DNA of 64,000 nucleotides from Mixophyes australis (taxonomy: Eukaryota > Chordata > Amphibia > Anura > Limnodynastidae): positions 186,001-250,000 of the forward strand of contig JAVHZZ010000063.1 in NCBI GenBank assembly GCA_036250195.1, read 5' to 3'. Of the stretch, positions 39,581-54,171 are shown one piece after another. Position 1 is the first letter of the stretch; every line of letters starts with the position of its first letter. Under the pieces are notes generated by a model. It was not told the origin of the DNA. It made no database searches and saw only the letters and a program-made list of their open reading frames with translations. The position numbers were made by a program, and so were the translations under genes.

Positions 39581-42500
39581 ATAGATTGCAGTTCCTATTT
39601 TTTGGGACTGCAGAAACAGTGAACGTAGTAATATAGATTGCAGTTCCTATTTTTTGTGACTGCAGAAACAGTGAACGTAGTAATATAGATTGCAGTTCCT
39701 ATTTTTTGGACTGCTTCAACAGTGAAAGTAGTAATATAGATTGCAGTTCCTATTTTTTGGGACTGCAGAAACAGTGAACGTAGTAATATAGATTGCAGTT
39801 CCTATTTTTTTGGACTGCTTAAACAGTGAACGTAGTAATATAGATTGCAGTTCCTATTTTTTGGGACTGCAGAAACAGTGAACGTAGTAATATAGATTGC
39901 AGTTCCTATTTTTTGGGACTGCAGAAACAGTGAACGTAGTAATATAGATTGCAGTTCCTATTTTTTGGACTGTTTCAACAGTGAAAGTAGTAATATAGAT
40001 TGCAGTTCCTATTTTTTGGGACTGCAGAAACAGTGAAAGTAGTAATATAGATTGCAGTTCATTTTTTTTGGACTGCTGAAACAGTGAACGTAGTAATATA
40101 GATTGCAGTTCCTATTTTTTTGGACTGCACAAACAGTGAACGTAGTAATATAGATTGCAGTTCCTATTTTTTGGGACTGCAGAAACAGTGAAAGTAGTAA
40201 TATAGATTGCAGTTCCTATTTTTTGGGACTGCAGAAACAGTGAACGTAGTAATATAGATTGCAGTTCCTATTTTTTGGACTGCTGAAACAGTGAATGTAG
40301 TAATATAGATTGCAGTTCCTATTTTTTTGGACTGCACAAACAGTGAACGTAGTAATATAGATTGCAGTTCCTATTTTTTGGGACTGCAGAAACAGTGAAC
40401 GTAGTAATATAGATTGCAGTTCCTATTTTTTGGACTGCTGAAACAGTGAATGTAGTAATATAGATTGCAGTTCCTATTTTTTGGGACTGCAGAAACAGTG
40501 AACGTAGTAATATAGATTGCAGTTCCTATTTTTTGGACTGTTTCAACAGTGAAAGTAGTAATATAGATTGCAGTTCCTATTTTTTGGGACTGCAGAAACA
40601 GTGAAAGTAGTAATATAGATTGCAGTTCCTATTTTTTGGACTGCTTAAACAGTGAACGTAGTAATATAGATTGCAGTTCCTATTTTTTGGGACTGCAGAA
40701 ACAGTGAAAGTAGTAATATAGATTGCAGTTCCTATTTTTTGGGACTGCAGAAACAGTGAACGTAGTAATATAGATTGCAGTTCCTATTTTTTGGACTGCT
40801 GAAACAGTGAATGTAGTAATATAGATTGCAGTTCCTATTTTTTTGGACTGCACAAACAGTGAACGTAGTAATATAGATTGCAGTTCCTATTTTTTGGGAC
40901 TGCAGAAACAGTGAACCTAGTAATATAGATTGCAGTTCCTATTTCTTGGACTGCTGAAACAGTGAATGTAGTAATATAGATTGCAGTTCCTATTTTTTGG
41001 GACTGCAGAAACAGTGAACGTAGTAATATAGATTGCAGTTCCTATTTTTTGGGACTGCAGAAACAGTGAACGTAGTAATATAGATTGCAGTTCCTATTTT
41101 TTGGACTGCTTCAACAGTGAAAGTAGTAATATAGATTGCAGTTCCTATTTTTTGGGACTGCAGAAACAGTGAACGTAGTAATATAGATTGCAGTTCCTAT
41201 TTTTTGGGACTGCAGAAACAGTGAACGTGGTAATATAGATTGCAGTTCCTATTTTTTGGACTGCTGAAACAGTGAATGTAGTAATATAGATTGCAGTTCC
41301 TATTTTTTGGGACTGCAGAAACAGTGAACGTAGTAATATAGATTGCAGTTCCTATTTTTTGGGACTGCAGAAACAGTGAACGTAGTAATATAGATTGCAG
41401 TTCCTATTTTTTGGACTGCTTCAACAGTGAAAGTAGTAATATAGATTGCAGTTCCTATTTTTTGGGACTGCAGAAACAGTGAACGTAGTAATATAGATTG
41501 CAGTTCCTATTTTTTTGGACTGCTTAAACAGTGAACGTAGTAATATAGATTGCAGTTCTTTTTTTTTTGGACTGCTTAAACAGTGAACGTAGTAATATAG
41601 ATTGCAGTTCCTATTTTTTGGGACTGCAGAAACAGTGAACGTAGTAATATAGATTGCAGTTCCTATTTTTTGGGACTGCAGAAACAGTGAACGTAGTAAT
41701 ATAGATTGCAGTTCCTATTTTTTGGACTGCTTCAACAGTGAAAGTAGTAATATAGATTTCAGTTCCTATTTTTTGGGACTGCAGAAACAGTGAACGTAGT
41801 AATATAGATTGCAGTTCCTATTTTTTTGGACTGCTTAAACAGTGAACGTAGTAATATAGATTGCAGTTCCTATTTTTTTGGACTGCTTAAACAGTGAACG
41901 TAGTAATATAAATTGCAGTTCTTTTTTTTTTGGACTGCTTAAACAGTGAACGTAGTAATATAGATTGCAGTTCCTATTTTTTGGGACTGCAGAAACAGTG
42001 AAAGTAGTAATATAGATTGCAGTTCCTATTTTTTGGGACTGCAGAAACAGTGAACGTAGTAATATAGATTGCAGTTCCTATTTTTTTGGACTGCTTAAAC
42101 AGTGAACGTAGTAATATAGATTGCAGTTCTTTTTTTTTTGGACTGCTTAAACAGTGAACGTAGTAATATAGATTGCAGTTCCTATTTTTTGGGACTGCAG
42201 AAACAGTGAACGTAGTATTATAGATTGCAGTTCCTATTTTTTGGGACTGCAGAAACAGTGAACGTAGTAATATAGATTGCAGTTCCTATTTTTTGGACTG
42301 TTTCAACAGTGAAAGTAGTAATATAGATTGCAGTTCCTATTTTTTGGGACTGCAGAAACAGTGAAAGTAGTAATATAGATTGCAGTTCCTATTTTTTGGG
42401 ACTGCAGAAACAGTGAACGTAGTAATATAGATTGCAGTTCCTATTTTTTGGACTGCTGAAACAGTGAATGTAGTAATATAGATTGCAGTTCCTATTTTTT

Positions 42501-43615
42501 TGGATTGCACAAACAGTGAACATAGTAATATAGATTGCAGTTCCTATTTTTTGGGACTGCAGAAACAGTGAATGTAGTAATATAGATTGCAGTTCCTATT
42601 TTTTGGACTGCTGAAACAGTGAATGTAGTAATATAGATTGCAGTTCCTATTTTTTGGGACTGCAGAAACAGTGAACGTAGTAATATAGATTGCAGTTCCT
42701 ATTTTTTGGACTGCTGAAACAGTGAATGTAGTAATATAGATTGCAGTTCCTATTTTTTTGGACTGCAGAAACAGTGAACATAGTAATATAGATTGCAGTT
42801 CCTATTTTTTGGGACTGCAGAAACAGTGAATGTAGTAATATAGATTGCAGTTCCTATTTTTTGGACTGCTTCAACAGTGAAAGTAGTAATATAGATTGCA
42901 GTTCCTATTTTTTGGGACTGCAGAAACAGTGAACGTAGTAATATAGATTGCAGTTCCTATTTTTTTGGACTGCTTAAACAGTGAACGTAGTAATATAGAT
43001 TGCAGTTCTTTTTTTTTTGGACTGCTTAAACAGTGAACGTAGTAATATAGATTGCAGTTCCTATTTTTTGGGACTGCAGAAACAGTGAACGTAGTAATAT
43101 AGATTGCAGTTCCTATTTTTTGGGACTGCAGAAACAGTGAACGTAGTAATATAGATTGCAGTTCCTATTTTTTGGACTGTTTCAACAGTGAAAGTAGTAA
43201 TATAGATTGCAGTTCCTATTTTTTGGGACTGCAGAAACAGTGAAAGTAGTAATATAGATTGCAGTTCCTATTTTTTGGGACTGCAGAAACAGTGAACGTA
43301 GTAATATAGATTGCAGTTCCTATTTTTTGGACTGCTGAAACAGTGAATGTAGTAATATAGATTGCAGTTCCTATTTTTTTGGACTGCAGAAACAGTGAAC
43401 GTAGTAATATAGATTGCAGTTCCTATTTTTTGGGACTGCAGAAACAGTGAACGTAGTAATATAGATTGCAGTTCCTATTTTTTGGACTGCTGAAACAGTG
43501 AATGTAGTAATATAGATTGCAGTTCCTATTTTTTTGGACTGCTTAAATAGTGAACGTAGTAATATAGATTGCAGTTCTTTTTTTTTTGGACTGCTTAAAC
43601 AGTGAACGTAGTAAT
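39581..43615 (+). repeat. 4657-bp-offset duplication, copy 2 (4035 bp)
   Basis: Carries all nine marks of 34924-38958, plus its own GAACCTAG near 40917. The 12 monomers between the copies (38959-39580) include A, A, a short A with GAAAG, A, B, B, C, A, A, E, A' and A(GAATG). After 43615 the order switches to that found from 27309 onward, so this end is a recombination-like junction. Confidence 0.88.
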
Positions 43616-46600
43616 ATAGATTGCAGTTCCTATTTTTTGGACTGTTTCAACAGTGAAAGTAGTAATATAGATTGCAGTTCCTATTTTTTGGGACTGCAGA
43701 AACAGTGAAAGTAGTAATATAGATTGCAGTTCCTATTTTTTGGGACTGCAGAAACAGTGAACGTAGTAATATAGATTGCAGTTCCTATTTTTTGGACTGC
43801 TGAAACAGTGAATGTAGTAATATAGATTGCAGTTCCTATTTTTTTGGACTGCAGAAACAGTGAACGTAGTAATATAGATTGCAGTTCCTATTTTTTGGGA
43901 CTGCAGAAACAGTGAACGTAGTAATATAGATTGCAGTTCCTATTTTTTGGACTGCTGAAACAGTGAATGTAGTAATATAGATTGCAGTTCCTATTTTTTG
44001 GGACTGCAGAAACAGTGAACGTAGTAATATAGATTGCAGTTCCTATTTTTTGGGACTGCTTCAACAGTGAACGTAGTAATATAGATTGCAGTTCCTATTT
44101 TTTGGGACTGCAGAAACAGTGAACGTAGTAATATAGATTGCAGTTCTTTTTTTTTTGGACTGCTTAAACAGTGAACGTAGTAATATAGATTGCAGTTCCT
44201 ATTTTTTGGGACTGCAGAAACAGTGAAAGTAGTAATATAGATTGCAGTTCCTATTTTTTGGGACTGCAGAAACAGTGAACGTAGTAATATAGATTGCAGT
44301 TCCTATTTTTTTGGACTGCTTAAACAGTGAACGTAGTAATATAGATTGCAGTTCCTATTTTTTTGGACTGCTTAAACAGTGAACGTAGTAATATAGATTG
44401 CAGTTCTTTTTATTTTGGACTGCTTAAACAGTGAACGTAGTAATATAGATTGCAGTTCCTATTTTTTGGGACTGCAGAAACAGTGAAAGTAGTAATATAG
44501 ATTGCAGTTCCTATTTTTTGGGACTGCAGAAACAGTGAACGTAGTAATATAGATTGCAGTTCCTATTTTTTTGGACTGCTTAAACAGTGAACGTAGTAAT
44601 ATAGATTGCAGTTCTTTTTTTTTTGGACTGCTTAAACAGTGAACGTAGTAATATAGATTGCAGTTCCTATTTTTTGGGACTGCAGAAACAGTGAACGTAG
44701 TAATATAGATTGCAGTTCCTATTTTTTGGGACTGCAGAAACAGTGAACGTAGTAATATAGATTGCAGTTCCTATTTTTTGGACTGTTTCAACAGTGAAAG
44801 TAGTAATATAGATTGCAGTTCCTATTTTTTGGGACTGCAGAAACAGTGAAAGTAGTAATATAGATTGCAGTTCCTATTTTTTGGGACTGCAGAAACAGTG
44901 AACGTAGTAATATAGATTGCAGTTCCTATTTTTTGGACTGCTGAAACAGTGAATGTAGTAATATAGATTGCAGTTCCTATTTTTTTGGACTGCACAAACA
45001 GTGAACGTAGTAATATAGATTGCAGTTCCTATTTTTTGGGACTGCAGAAACAGTGAACGTAGTAATATAGATTGCAGTTCCTATTTTTTGGACTGCTGAA
45101 ACAGTGAATGTAGTAATATAGATTGCAGTTCCTATTTTTTGGGACTGCAGAAACAGTGAACGTAGTAATATAGATTGCAGTTCCTATTTTTTGGGACTGC
45201 AGAAACAGTGAACGTAGTAATATAGATTGCAGTTCCTATTTTTTGGACTGCTTCAACAGTGAAAGTAGTAATATAGATTGCAGTTCCTATTTTTTGGGAC
45301 TGCAGAAACAGTGAACGTAGTAATATAGATTGCAGTTCCTATTTTTTTGGACTGCTTAAACAGTGAACGTAGTAATATAGATTGCAGTTCTTTTTTTTTT
45401 GGACTGCTTAAACAGTGAACGTAGTAATATAGATTGCAGTTCTTTTTTTTTTGGACTGCTTAAACAGTGAACGTAGTAATATAGATTGCAGTTCCTATTT
45501 TTTGGGACTGCAGAAACAGTGAAAGTAGTAATATAGATTGCAGTTCCTATTTTTTGGGACTGCAGAAACAGTGAAAGTAGTAATATAGATTGCAGTTCCT
45601 ATTTTTTGGGACTGCAGAAACAGTGAACGTAGTAATATAGATTGCAGTTCCTATTTTTTTGGACTGCTTAAACAGTGAACATAGTAATATAGATTGCAGT
45701 TCTTTTTTTTTTGGACTGCTTAAACAGTGAACGTAGTAATATAGATTGCAGTTCCTATTTTTTGGGACTGCAGAAACAGTGAAAGTAGTAATATAGATTG
45801 CAGTTCCTATTTTTTGGGACTGCAGAAACAGTGAACGTAGTAATATAGATTGCAGTTCCTATTTTTTTGGACTGCTTAAACAGTGAACGTAGTAATATAG
45901 ATTGCAGTTCTTTTTTTTTTGGACTGCTTAAACAGTGAACGTAGTAATATAGATTGCAGTTCCTATTTTTTGGGACTGCAGAAACAGTGAACGTAGTAAT
46001 ATAGATTGCAGTTCCTATTTTTGGGGACTGCAGAAACAGTGAACGTAGTAATATAGATTGCAGTTCCTATTTTTTGGACTGCTTCAACAGTGAAAGTAGT
46101 AATATAGATTGCAGTTCCTATTTTTTGGGACTGCAGAAACAGTGAACGTAGTAATATAGATTGCAGTTCCTATTTTTTGGGACTGCTTAAACAGTGAACG
46201 TAGTAATATAGATTGCAGTTCTTTTTTTTTTGGACTGCTTAAACAGTGAACGTAGTAATATAGATTGCAGTTCCTATTTTTTGGGACTGCAGAAACAGTG
46301 AAAGTAGTAATATAGATTGCAGTTCCTATTTTTTGTGACTGCAGAAACAGTGAACGTAGTAATATAGATTGCAGTTCCTATTTTTTTGGACTGCTTAAAC
46401 AGTGAACGTAGTAATATAGATTGCAGTTCTTTTTTTTTTTGGACTGCTTAAACAGTGAACGTAGTAATATAGATTGCAGTTCCTATTTTTTGGGACTGCA
46501 GAAACAGTGAACGTAGTAATATAGATTGCAGTTCCTATTTTTTGTGACTGCAGAAACAGTGAACGTAGTAATATAGATTGCAGTTCCTATTTTTTGGACT

Positions 46601-48691
46601 GCTTCAACAGTGAAAGTAGTAATATAGATTGCAGTTCCTATTTTTTGGGACTGCAGAAACAGTGAACGTAGTAATATAGATTGCAGTTCCTATTTTTTTG
46701 GACTGCTTAAACAGTGAACGTAGTAATATAGATTGCAGTTCCTATTTTTTGGGACTGCAGAAACAGTGAACGTAGTAATATAGATTGCAGTTCCTATTTT
46801 TTGGGACTGCAGAAACAGTGAACGTAGTAATATAGATTGCAGTTCCTATTTTTTGGACTGTTTCAACAGTGAAAGTAGTAATATAGATTGCAGTTCCTAT
46901 TTTTTGGGACTGCAGAAACAGTGAAAGTAGTAATATAGATTGCAGTTCATTTTTTTTGGACTGCTGAAACAGTGAACGTAGTAATATAGATTGCAGTTCC
47001 TATTTTTTTGGACTGCACAAACAGTGAACGTAGTAATATAGATTGCAGTTCCTATTTTTTGGGACTGCAGAAACAGTGAAAGTAGTAATATAGATTGCAG
47101 TTCCTATTTTTTGGGACTGCAGAAACAGTGAACGTAGTAATATAGATTGCAGTTCCTATTTTTTGGACTGCTGAAACAGTGAATGTAGTAATATAGATTG
47201 CAGTTCCTATTTTTTTGGACTGCACAAACAGTGAACGTAGTAATATAGATTGCAGTTCCTATTTTTTGGGACTGCAGAAACAGTGAACGTAGTAATATAG
47301 ATTGCAGTTCCTATTTTTTGGACTGCTGAAACAGTGAATGTAGTAATATAGATTGCAGTTCCTATTTTTTGGGACTGCAGAAACAGTGAACGTAGTAATA
47401 TAGATTGCAGTTCCTATTTTTTGGACTGTTTCAACAGTGAAAGTAGTAATATAGATTGCAGTTCCTATTTTTTGGGACTGCAGAAACAGTGAAAGTAGTA
47501 ATATAGATTGCAGTTCCTATTTTTTGGACTGCTTAAACAGTGAACGTAGTAATATAGATTGCAGTTCCTATTTTTTGGGACTGCAGAAACAGTGAAAGTA
47601 GTAATATAGATTGCAGTTCCTATTTTTTGGGACTGCAGAAACAGTGAACGTAGTAATATAGATTGCAGTTCCTATTTTTTGGACTGCTGAAACAGTGAAT
47701 GTAGTAATATAGATTGCAGTTCCTATTTTTTTGGACTGCACAAACAGTGAACGTAGTAATATAGATTGCAGTTCCTATTTTTTGGGACTGCAGAAACAGT
47801 GAACGTAGTAATATAGATTGCAGTTCCTATTTTTTGGACTGCTGAAACAGTGAATGTAGTAATATAGATTGCAGTTCCTATTTTTTGGGACTGCAGAAAC
47901 AGTGAACGTAGTAATATAGATTGCAGTTCCTATTTTTTGGGACTGCAGAAACAGTGAACGTAGTAATATAGATTGCAGTTCCTATTTTTTGGACTGCTTC
48001 AACAGTGAAAGTAGTAATATAGATTGCAGTTCCTATTTTTTGGGACTGCAGAAACAGTGAACGTAGTAATATAGATTGCAGTTCCTATTTTTTGGGACTG
48101 CAGAAACAGTGAACGTGGTAATATAGATTGCAGTTCCTATTTTTTGGACTGCTGAAACAGTGAATGTAGTAATATAGATTGCAGTTCCTATTTTTTGGGA
48201 CTGCAGAAACAGTGAACGTAGTAATATAGATTGCAGTTCCTATTTTTTGGGACTGCAGAAACAGTGAACGTAGTAATATAGATTGCAGTTCCTATTTTTT
48301 GGACTGCTTCAACAGTGAAAGTAGTAATATAGATTGCAGTTCCTATTTTTTGGGACTGCAGAAACAGTGAACGTAGTAATATAGATTGCAGTTCCTATTT
48401 TTTTGGACTGCTTAAACAGTGAACGTAGTAATATAGATTGCAGTTCTTTTTTTTTTGGACTGCTTAAACAGTGAACGTAGTAATATAGATTGCAGTTCCT
48501 ATTTTTTGGGACTGCAGAAACAGTGAACGTAGTAATATAGATTGCAGTTCCTATTTTTTGGGACTGCAGAAACAGTGAACGTAGTAATATAGATTGCAGT
48601 TCCTATTTTTTGGACTGCTTCAACAGTGAAAGTAGTAATATAGATTTCAGTTCCTATTTTTTGGGACTGCAGAAACAGTGAACGTAGTAAT
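43616..48691 (+). repeat. Long-distance copy 2, without the 1502-bp duplication
   Basis: Begins with E at a sharp change of neighbours: the left flank matches 34.9-38.96 kb, this block matches 27.3-33.9 kb. It has one copy of the 1502-bp segment and no ACAATGAAC mark, so it preserves the state before that change or lost both. It has a private GTG at 46335. Confidence 0.87.
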
Positions 48692-51431
48692 ATAGATTGC
48701 AGTTCCTATTTTTTTGGACTGCTTAAACAGTGAACGTAGTAATATAGATTGCAGTTCCTATTTTTTTGGACTGCTTAAACAGTGAACGTAGTAATATAAA
48801 TTGCAGTTCTTTTTTTTTTGGACTGCTTAAACAGTGAACGTAGTAATATAGATTGCAGTTCCTATTTTTTGGGACTGCAGAAACAGTGAACGTAGTAATA
48901 TAGATTGCAGTTCCTATTTTTTGGGACTGCAGAAACAGTGAACGTAGTAATATAGATTGCAGTTCCTATTTTTTGGACTGTTTCAACAGTGAAAGTAGTA
49001 ATATAGATTGCAGTTCCTATTTTTTGGGACTGCAGAAACAGTGAAAGTAGTAATATAGATTGCAGTTCCTATTTTTTGGGACTGCAGAAACAGTGAACGT
49101 AGTAATATAGATTGCAGTTCCTATTTTTTGGACTGTTTCAACAGTGAAAGTAGTAATATAGATTGCAGTTCCTATTTTTTGGGACTGCAGAAACAGTGAA
49201 AGTAGTAATATAGATTGCAGTTCCTATTTTTTGGGACTGCAGAAACAGTGAACGTAGTAATATAGATTGCAGTTCCTATTTTTTGGACTGCTGAAACAGT
49301 GAATGTAGTAATATAGATTGCAGTTTCTATTTTTTTGGACTGCAGAAACAGTGAACGTAGTAATATAGATTGCAGTTCCTATTTTTTGGGACTGCAGAAA
49401 CAGTGAACGTAGTAATATAGATTGCAGTTCCTATTTTTTGGACTGTTTCAACAGTGAAAGTAGTAATATAGATTGCAGTTCCTATTTTTTGGGACTGCAG
49501 AAACAGTGAAAGTAGTAATATAGATTGCAGTTCCTATTTTTTGGACTGCTGAAACAGTGAATGTAGTAATATAGATTGCAGTTCCTATTTTTTTGGACTG
49601 CACAAACAGTGAACGTAGTAATATAGATTGCAGTTCCTATTTTTTGGGACTGCAGAAACAGTGAAAGTAGTAATATAGATTGCAGTTCCTATTTTTTGGG
49701 ACTGCAGAAACAGTGAACGTAGTAATATAGATTGCAGTTCCTATTTTTTGGACTGCTGAAACAGTGAATGTAGTAATATAGATTGCAGTTCCTATTTTTT
49801 TGGACTGCACAAACAGTGAACGTAGTAATATAGATTGCAGTTCCTATTTTTTGGGACTGCAGAAACAGTGAACGTAGTAATATAGATTGCAGTTCCTATT
49901 TTTTGGACTGCTGAAACAGTGAATGTAGTAATATAGATTGCAGTTCCTATTTTTTGGGACTGCAGAAACAGTGAACGTAGTAATATAGATTGCAGTTCCT
50001 ATTTTTTGGACTGCTTCAACAGTGAAAGTAGTAATATAGATTGCAGTTCCTATTTTTTGGGACTGCAGAAACAGTGAAAGTAGTAATATAGATTGCAGTT
50101 CCTATTTTTTGAACTGCTGAAACAGTGAATGTAGTAATATAGATTGCAGTTCCTATTTTTTTGGACTGCTTAAACAGTGAACGTAGTAATATAGATTGCA
50201 GTTCCTATTTTTTGGGACTGCAGAAACAGTGAAAGTAGTAATATAGATTGCAGTTCCTATTTTTTGGGACTGCAGAAACAGTGAACGTAGTAATATAGAT
50301 TGCAGTTCCTATTTTTTGGACTGCTGAAACAGTGAATGTAGTAATATAGATTGCAGTTCCTATTTTTTTGGACTGCACAAACAGTGAACGTAGTAATATA
50401 GATTGCAGTTCCTATTTTTTGGGACTGCAGAAACAGTGAACGTAGTAATATAGATTGCAGTTCCTATTTTTTGGACTGCTGAAACAGTGAATGTAGTAAT
50501 ATAGATTGCAGTTCCTATTTTTTGGGACTGCAGAAACAGTGAACGTAGTAATATAGATTGCAGTTCCTATTTTTTGGGACTGCAGAAACAGTGAACGTAG
50601 TAATATAGATTGCAGTTCCTATTTTTTGGACTGCTTCAACAGTGAAAGTAGTAATATAGATTGCAGTTCCTATTTTTTGGGACTGCAGAAACAGTGAACG
50701 TAGTAATATAGATTGCAGTTCCTATTTTTTTGGACTGCTTAAACAGTGAACGTAGTAATATAGATTGCAGTTCCTATTTTTTTGGACTGCTTAAACAGTG
50801 AACGTAGTAATATAGATTGCAGTTCTTTTTTTTTTGGACTGCTTAAACAGTGAACGTAGTAATATAGATTGCAGTTCCTATTTTTTGGGACTGCAGAAAC
50901 AGTGAACGTAGTAATATAGATTGCAGTTCCTATTTTTTGGGACTGCAGAAACAGTGAACGTAGTAATATAGATTGCAGTTCCTATTTTTTGGACTGTTTC
51001 AACAGTGAAAGTAGTAATATAGATTGCAGTTCCTATTTTTTGGGACTGCAGAAACAGTGAAAGTAGTAATATAGATTGCAGTTCCTATTTTTTGGGACTG
51101 CAGAAACAGTGAACGTAGTAATATAGATTGCAGTTCCTATTTTTTGGACTGCTGAAACAGTGAATGTAGTAATATAGATTGCAGTTCCTATTTTTTTGGA
51201 CTGCAGAAACAGTGAACGTAGTAATATAGATTGCAGTTCCTATTTTTTGGGACTGCAGAAACAGTGAACGTAGTAATATAGATTGCAGTTCCTATTTTTT
51301 GGACTGTTTCAACAGTGAAAGTAGTAATATAGATTGCAGTTCCTATTTTTTGGGACTGCAGAAACAGTGAAAGTAGTAATATAGATTGCAGTTCCTATTT
51401 TTTGGACTGCTGAAACAGTGAATGTAGTAAT
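48692..51431 (+). repeat. 2740-bp tandem duplication, copy 1
   Basis: Starts with B, B, C(ATAAATTG) and ends with D. Marks shared with copy 2 at exactly 2740 bp are ATAAATTG (48796/51536), CAGTTTCTA (49321/52061) and TTTGAACTGC (50111/52851). The left neighbour is A here and D before copy 2. Confidence 0.9.
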
Positions 51432-54171
51432 ATAGATTGCAGTTCCTATTTTTTTGGACTGCTTAAACAGTGAACGTAGTAATATAGATTGCAGTTCCTA
51501 TTTTTTTGGACTGCTTAAACAGTGAACGTAGTAATATAAATTGCAGTTCTTTTTTTTTTGGACTGCTTAAACAGTGAACGTAGTAATATAGATTGCAGTT
51601 CCTATTTTTTGGGACTGCAGAAACAGTGAACGTAGTAATATAGATTGCAGTTCCTATTTTTTGGGACTGCAGAAACAGTGAACGTAGTAATATAGATTGC
51701 AGTTCCTATTTTTTGGACTGTTTCAACAGTGAAAGTAGTAATATAGATTGCAGTTCCTATTTTTTGGGACTGCAGAAACAGTGAAAGTAGTAATATAGAT
51801 TGCAGTTCCTATTTTTTGGGACTGCAGAAACAGTGAACGTAGTAATATAGATTGCAGTTCCTATTTTTTGGACTGTTTCAACAGTGAAAGTAGTAATATA
51901 GATTGCAGTTCCTATTTTTTGGGACTGCAGAAACAGTGAAAGTAGTAATATAGATTGCAGTTCCTATTTTTTGGGACTGCAGAAACAGTGAACGTAGTAA
52001 TATAGATTGCAGTTCCTATTTTTTGGACTGCTGAAACAGTGAATGTAGTAATATAGATTGCAGTTTCTATTTTTTTGGACTGCAGAAACAGTGAACGTAG
52101 TAATATAGATTGCAGTTCCTATTTTTTGGGACTGCAGAAACAGTGAACGTAGTAATATAGATTGCAGTTCCTATTTTTTGGACTGTTTCAACAGTGAAAG
52201 TAGTAATATAGATTGCAGTTCCTATTTTTTGGGACTGCAGAAACAGTGAAAGTAGTAATATAGATTGCAGTTCCTATTTTTTGGACTGCTGAAACAGTGA
52301 ATGTAGTATTATAGATTGCAGTTCCTATTTTTTTGGACTGCACAAACAGTGAACGTAGTAATATAGATTGCAGTTCCTATTTTTTGGGACTGCAGAAACA
52401 GTGAAAGTAGTAATATAGATTGCAGTTCCTATTTTTTGGGACTGCAGAAACAGTGAACGTAGTAATATAGATTGCAGTTCCTATTTTTTGGACTGCTGAA
52501 ACAGTGAATGTAGTAATATAGATTGCAGTTCCTATTTTTTTGGACTGCACAAACAGTGAACGTAGTAATATAGATTGCAGTTCCTATTTTTTGGGACTGC
52601 AGAAACAGTGAACGTAGTAATATAGATTGCAGTTCCTATTTTTTGGACTGCTGAAACAGTGAATGTAGTAATATAGATTGCAGTTCCTATTTTTTGGGAC
52701 TGCAGAAACAGTGAACGTAGTAATATAGATTGCAGTTCCTATTTTTTGGACTGCTTCAACAGTGAAAGTAGTAATATAGATTGCAGTTCCTATTTTTTGG
52801 GACTGCAGAAACAGTGAAAGTAGTAATATAGATTGCAGTTCCTATTTTTTGAACTGCTGAAACAGTGAATGTAGTAATATAGATTGCAGTTCCTATTTTT
52901 TTGGACTGCTTAAACAGTGAACGTAGTAATATAGATTGCAGTTCCTATTTTTTGGGACTGCAGAAACAGTGAAAGTAGTAATATAGATTGCAGTTCCTAT
53001 TTTTTGGGACTGCAGAAACAGTGAACGTAGTAATATAGATTGCAGTTCCTATTTTTTGGACTGCTGAAACAGTGAATGTAGTAATATAGATTGCAGTTCC
53101 TATTTTTTTGGACTGCACAAACAGTGAACGTAGTAATATAGATTGCAGTTCCTATTTTTTGGGACTGCAGAAACAGTGAACGTAGTAATATAGATTGCAG
53201 TTCCTATTTTTTGGACTGCTGAAACAGTGAATGTAGTAATATAGATTGCAGTTCCTATTTTTTGGGACTGCAGAAACAGTGAACGTAGTAATATAGATTG
53301 CAGTTCCTATTTTTTGGGACTGCAGAAACAGTGAACGTAGTAATATAGATTGCAGTTCCTATTTTTTGGACTGCTTCAACAGTGAAAGTAGTAATATAGA
53401 TTGCAGTTCCTATTTTTTGGGACTGCAGAAACAGTGAACGTAGTAATATAGATTGCAGTTCCTATTTTTTTGGACTGCTTAAACAGTGAACGTAGTAATA
53501 TAGATTGCAGTTCCTATTTTTTTGGACTGCTTAAACAGTGAACGTAGTAATATAGATTGCAGTTCTTTTTTTTTTGGACTGCTTAAACAGTGAACGTAGT
53601 AATATAGATTGCAGTTCCTATTTTTTGGGACTGCAGAAACAGTGAACGTAGTAATATAGATTGCAGTTCCTATTTTTTGGGACTGCAGAAACAGTGAACG
53701 TAGTAATATAGATTGCAGTTCCTATTTTTTGGACTGTTTCAACAGTGAAAGTAGTAATATAGATTGCAGTTCCTATTTTTTGGGACTGCAGAAACAGTGA
53801 AAGTAGTAATATAGATTGCAGTTCCTATTTTTTGGGACTGCAGAAACAGTGAACGTAGTAATATAGATTGCAGTTCCTATTTTTTGGACTGCTGAAACAG
53901 TGAATGTAGTAATATAGATTGCAGTTCCTATTTTTTTGGACTGCAGAAACAGTGAACGTAGTAATATAGATTGCAGTTCCTATTTTTTGGGACTGCAGAA
54001 ACAGTGAACGTAGTAATATAGATTGCAGTTCCTATTTTTTGGACTGTTTCAACAGTGAAAGTAGTAATATAGATTGCAGTTCCTATTTTTTGGGACTGCA
54101 GAAACAGTGAAAGTAGTAATATAGATTGCAGTTCCTATTTTTTGGACTGCTGAAACAGTGAATGTAGTAAT
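51432..54171 (+). repeat. 2740-bp tandem duplication, copy 2
   Basis: Abuts copy 1 without a gap and carries the same marks. It differs by a private A-to-T at 52309 (GTATTATAG), which is absent from copy 1 at 49569 and from the later copy at 55462. After its last D comes an F, whereas copy 1 is followed by B. Confidence 0.9.
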
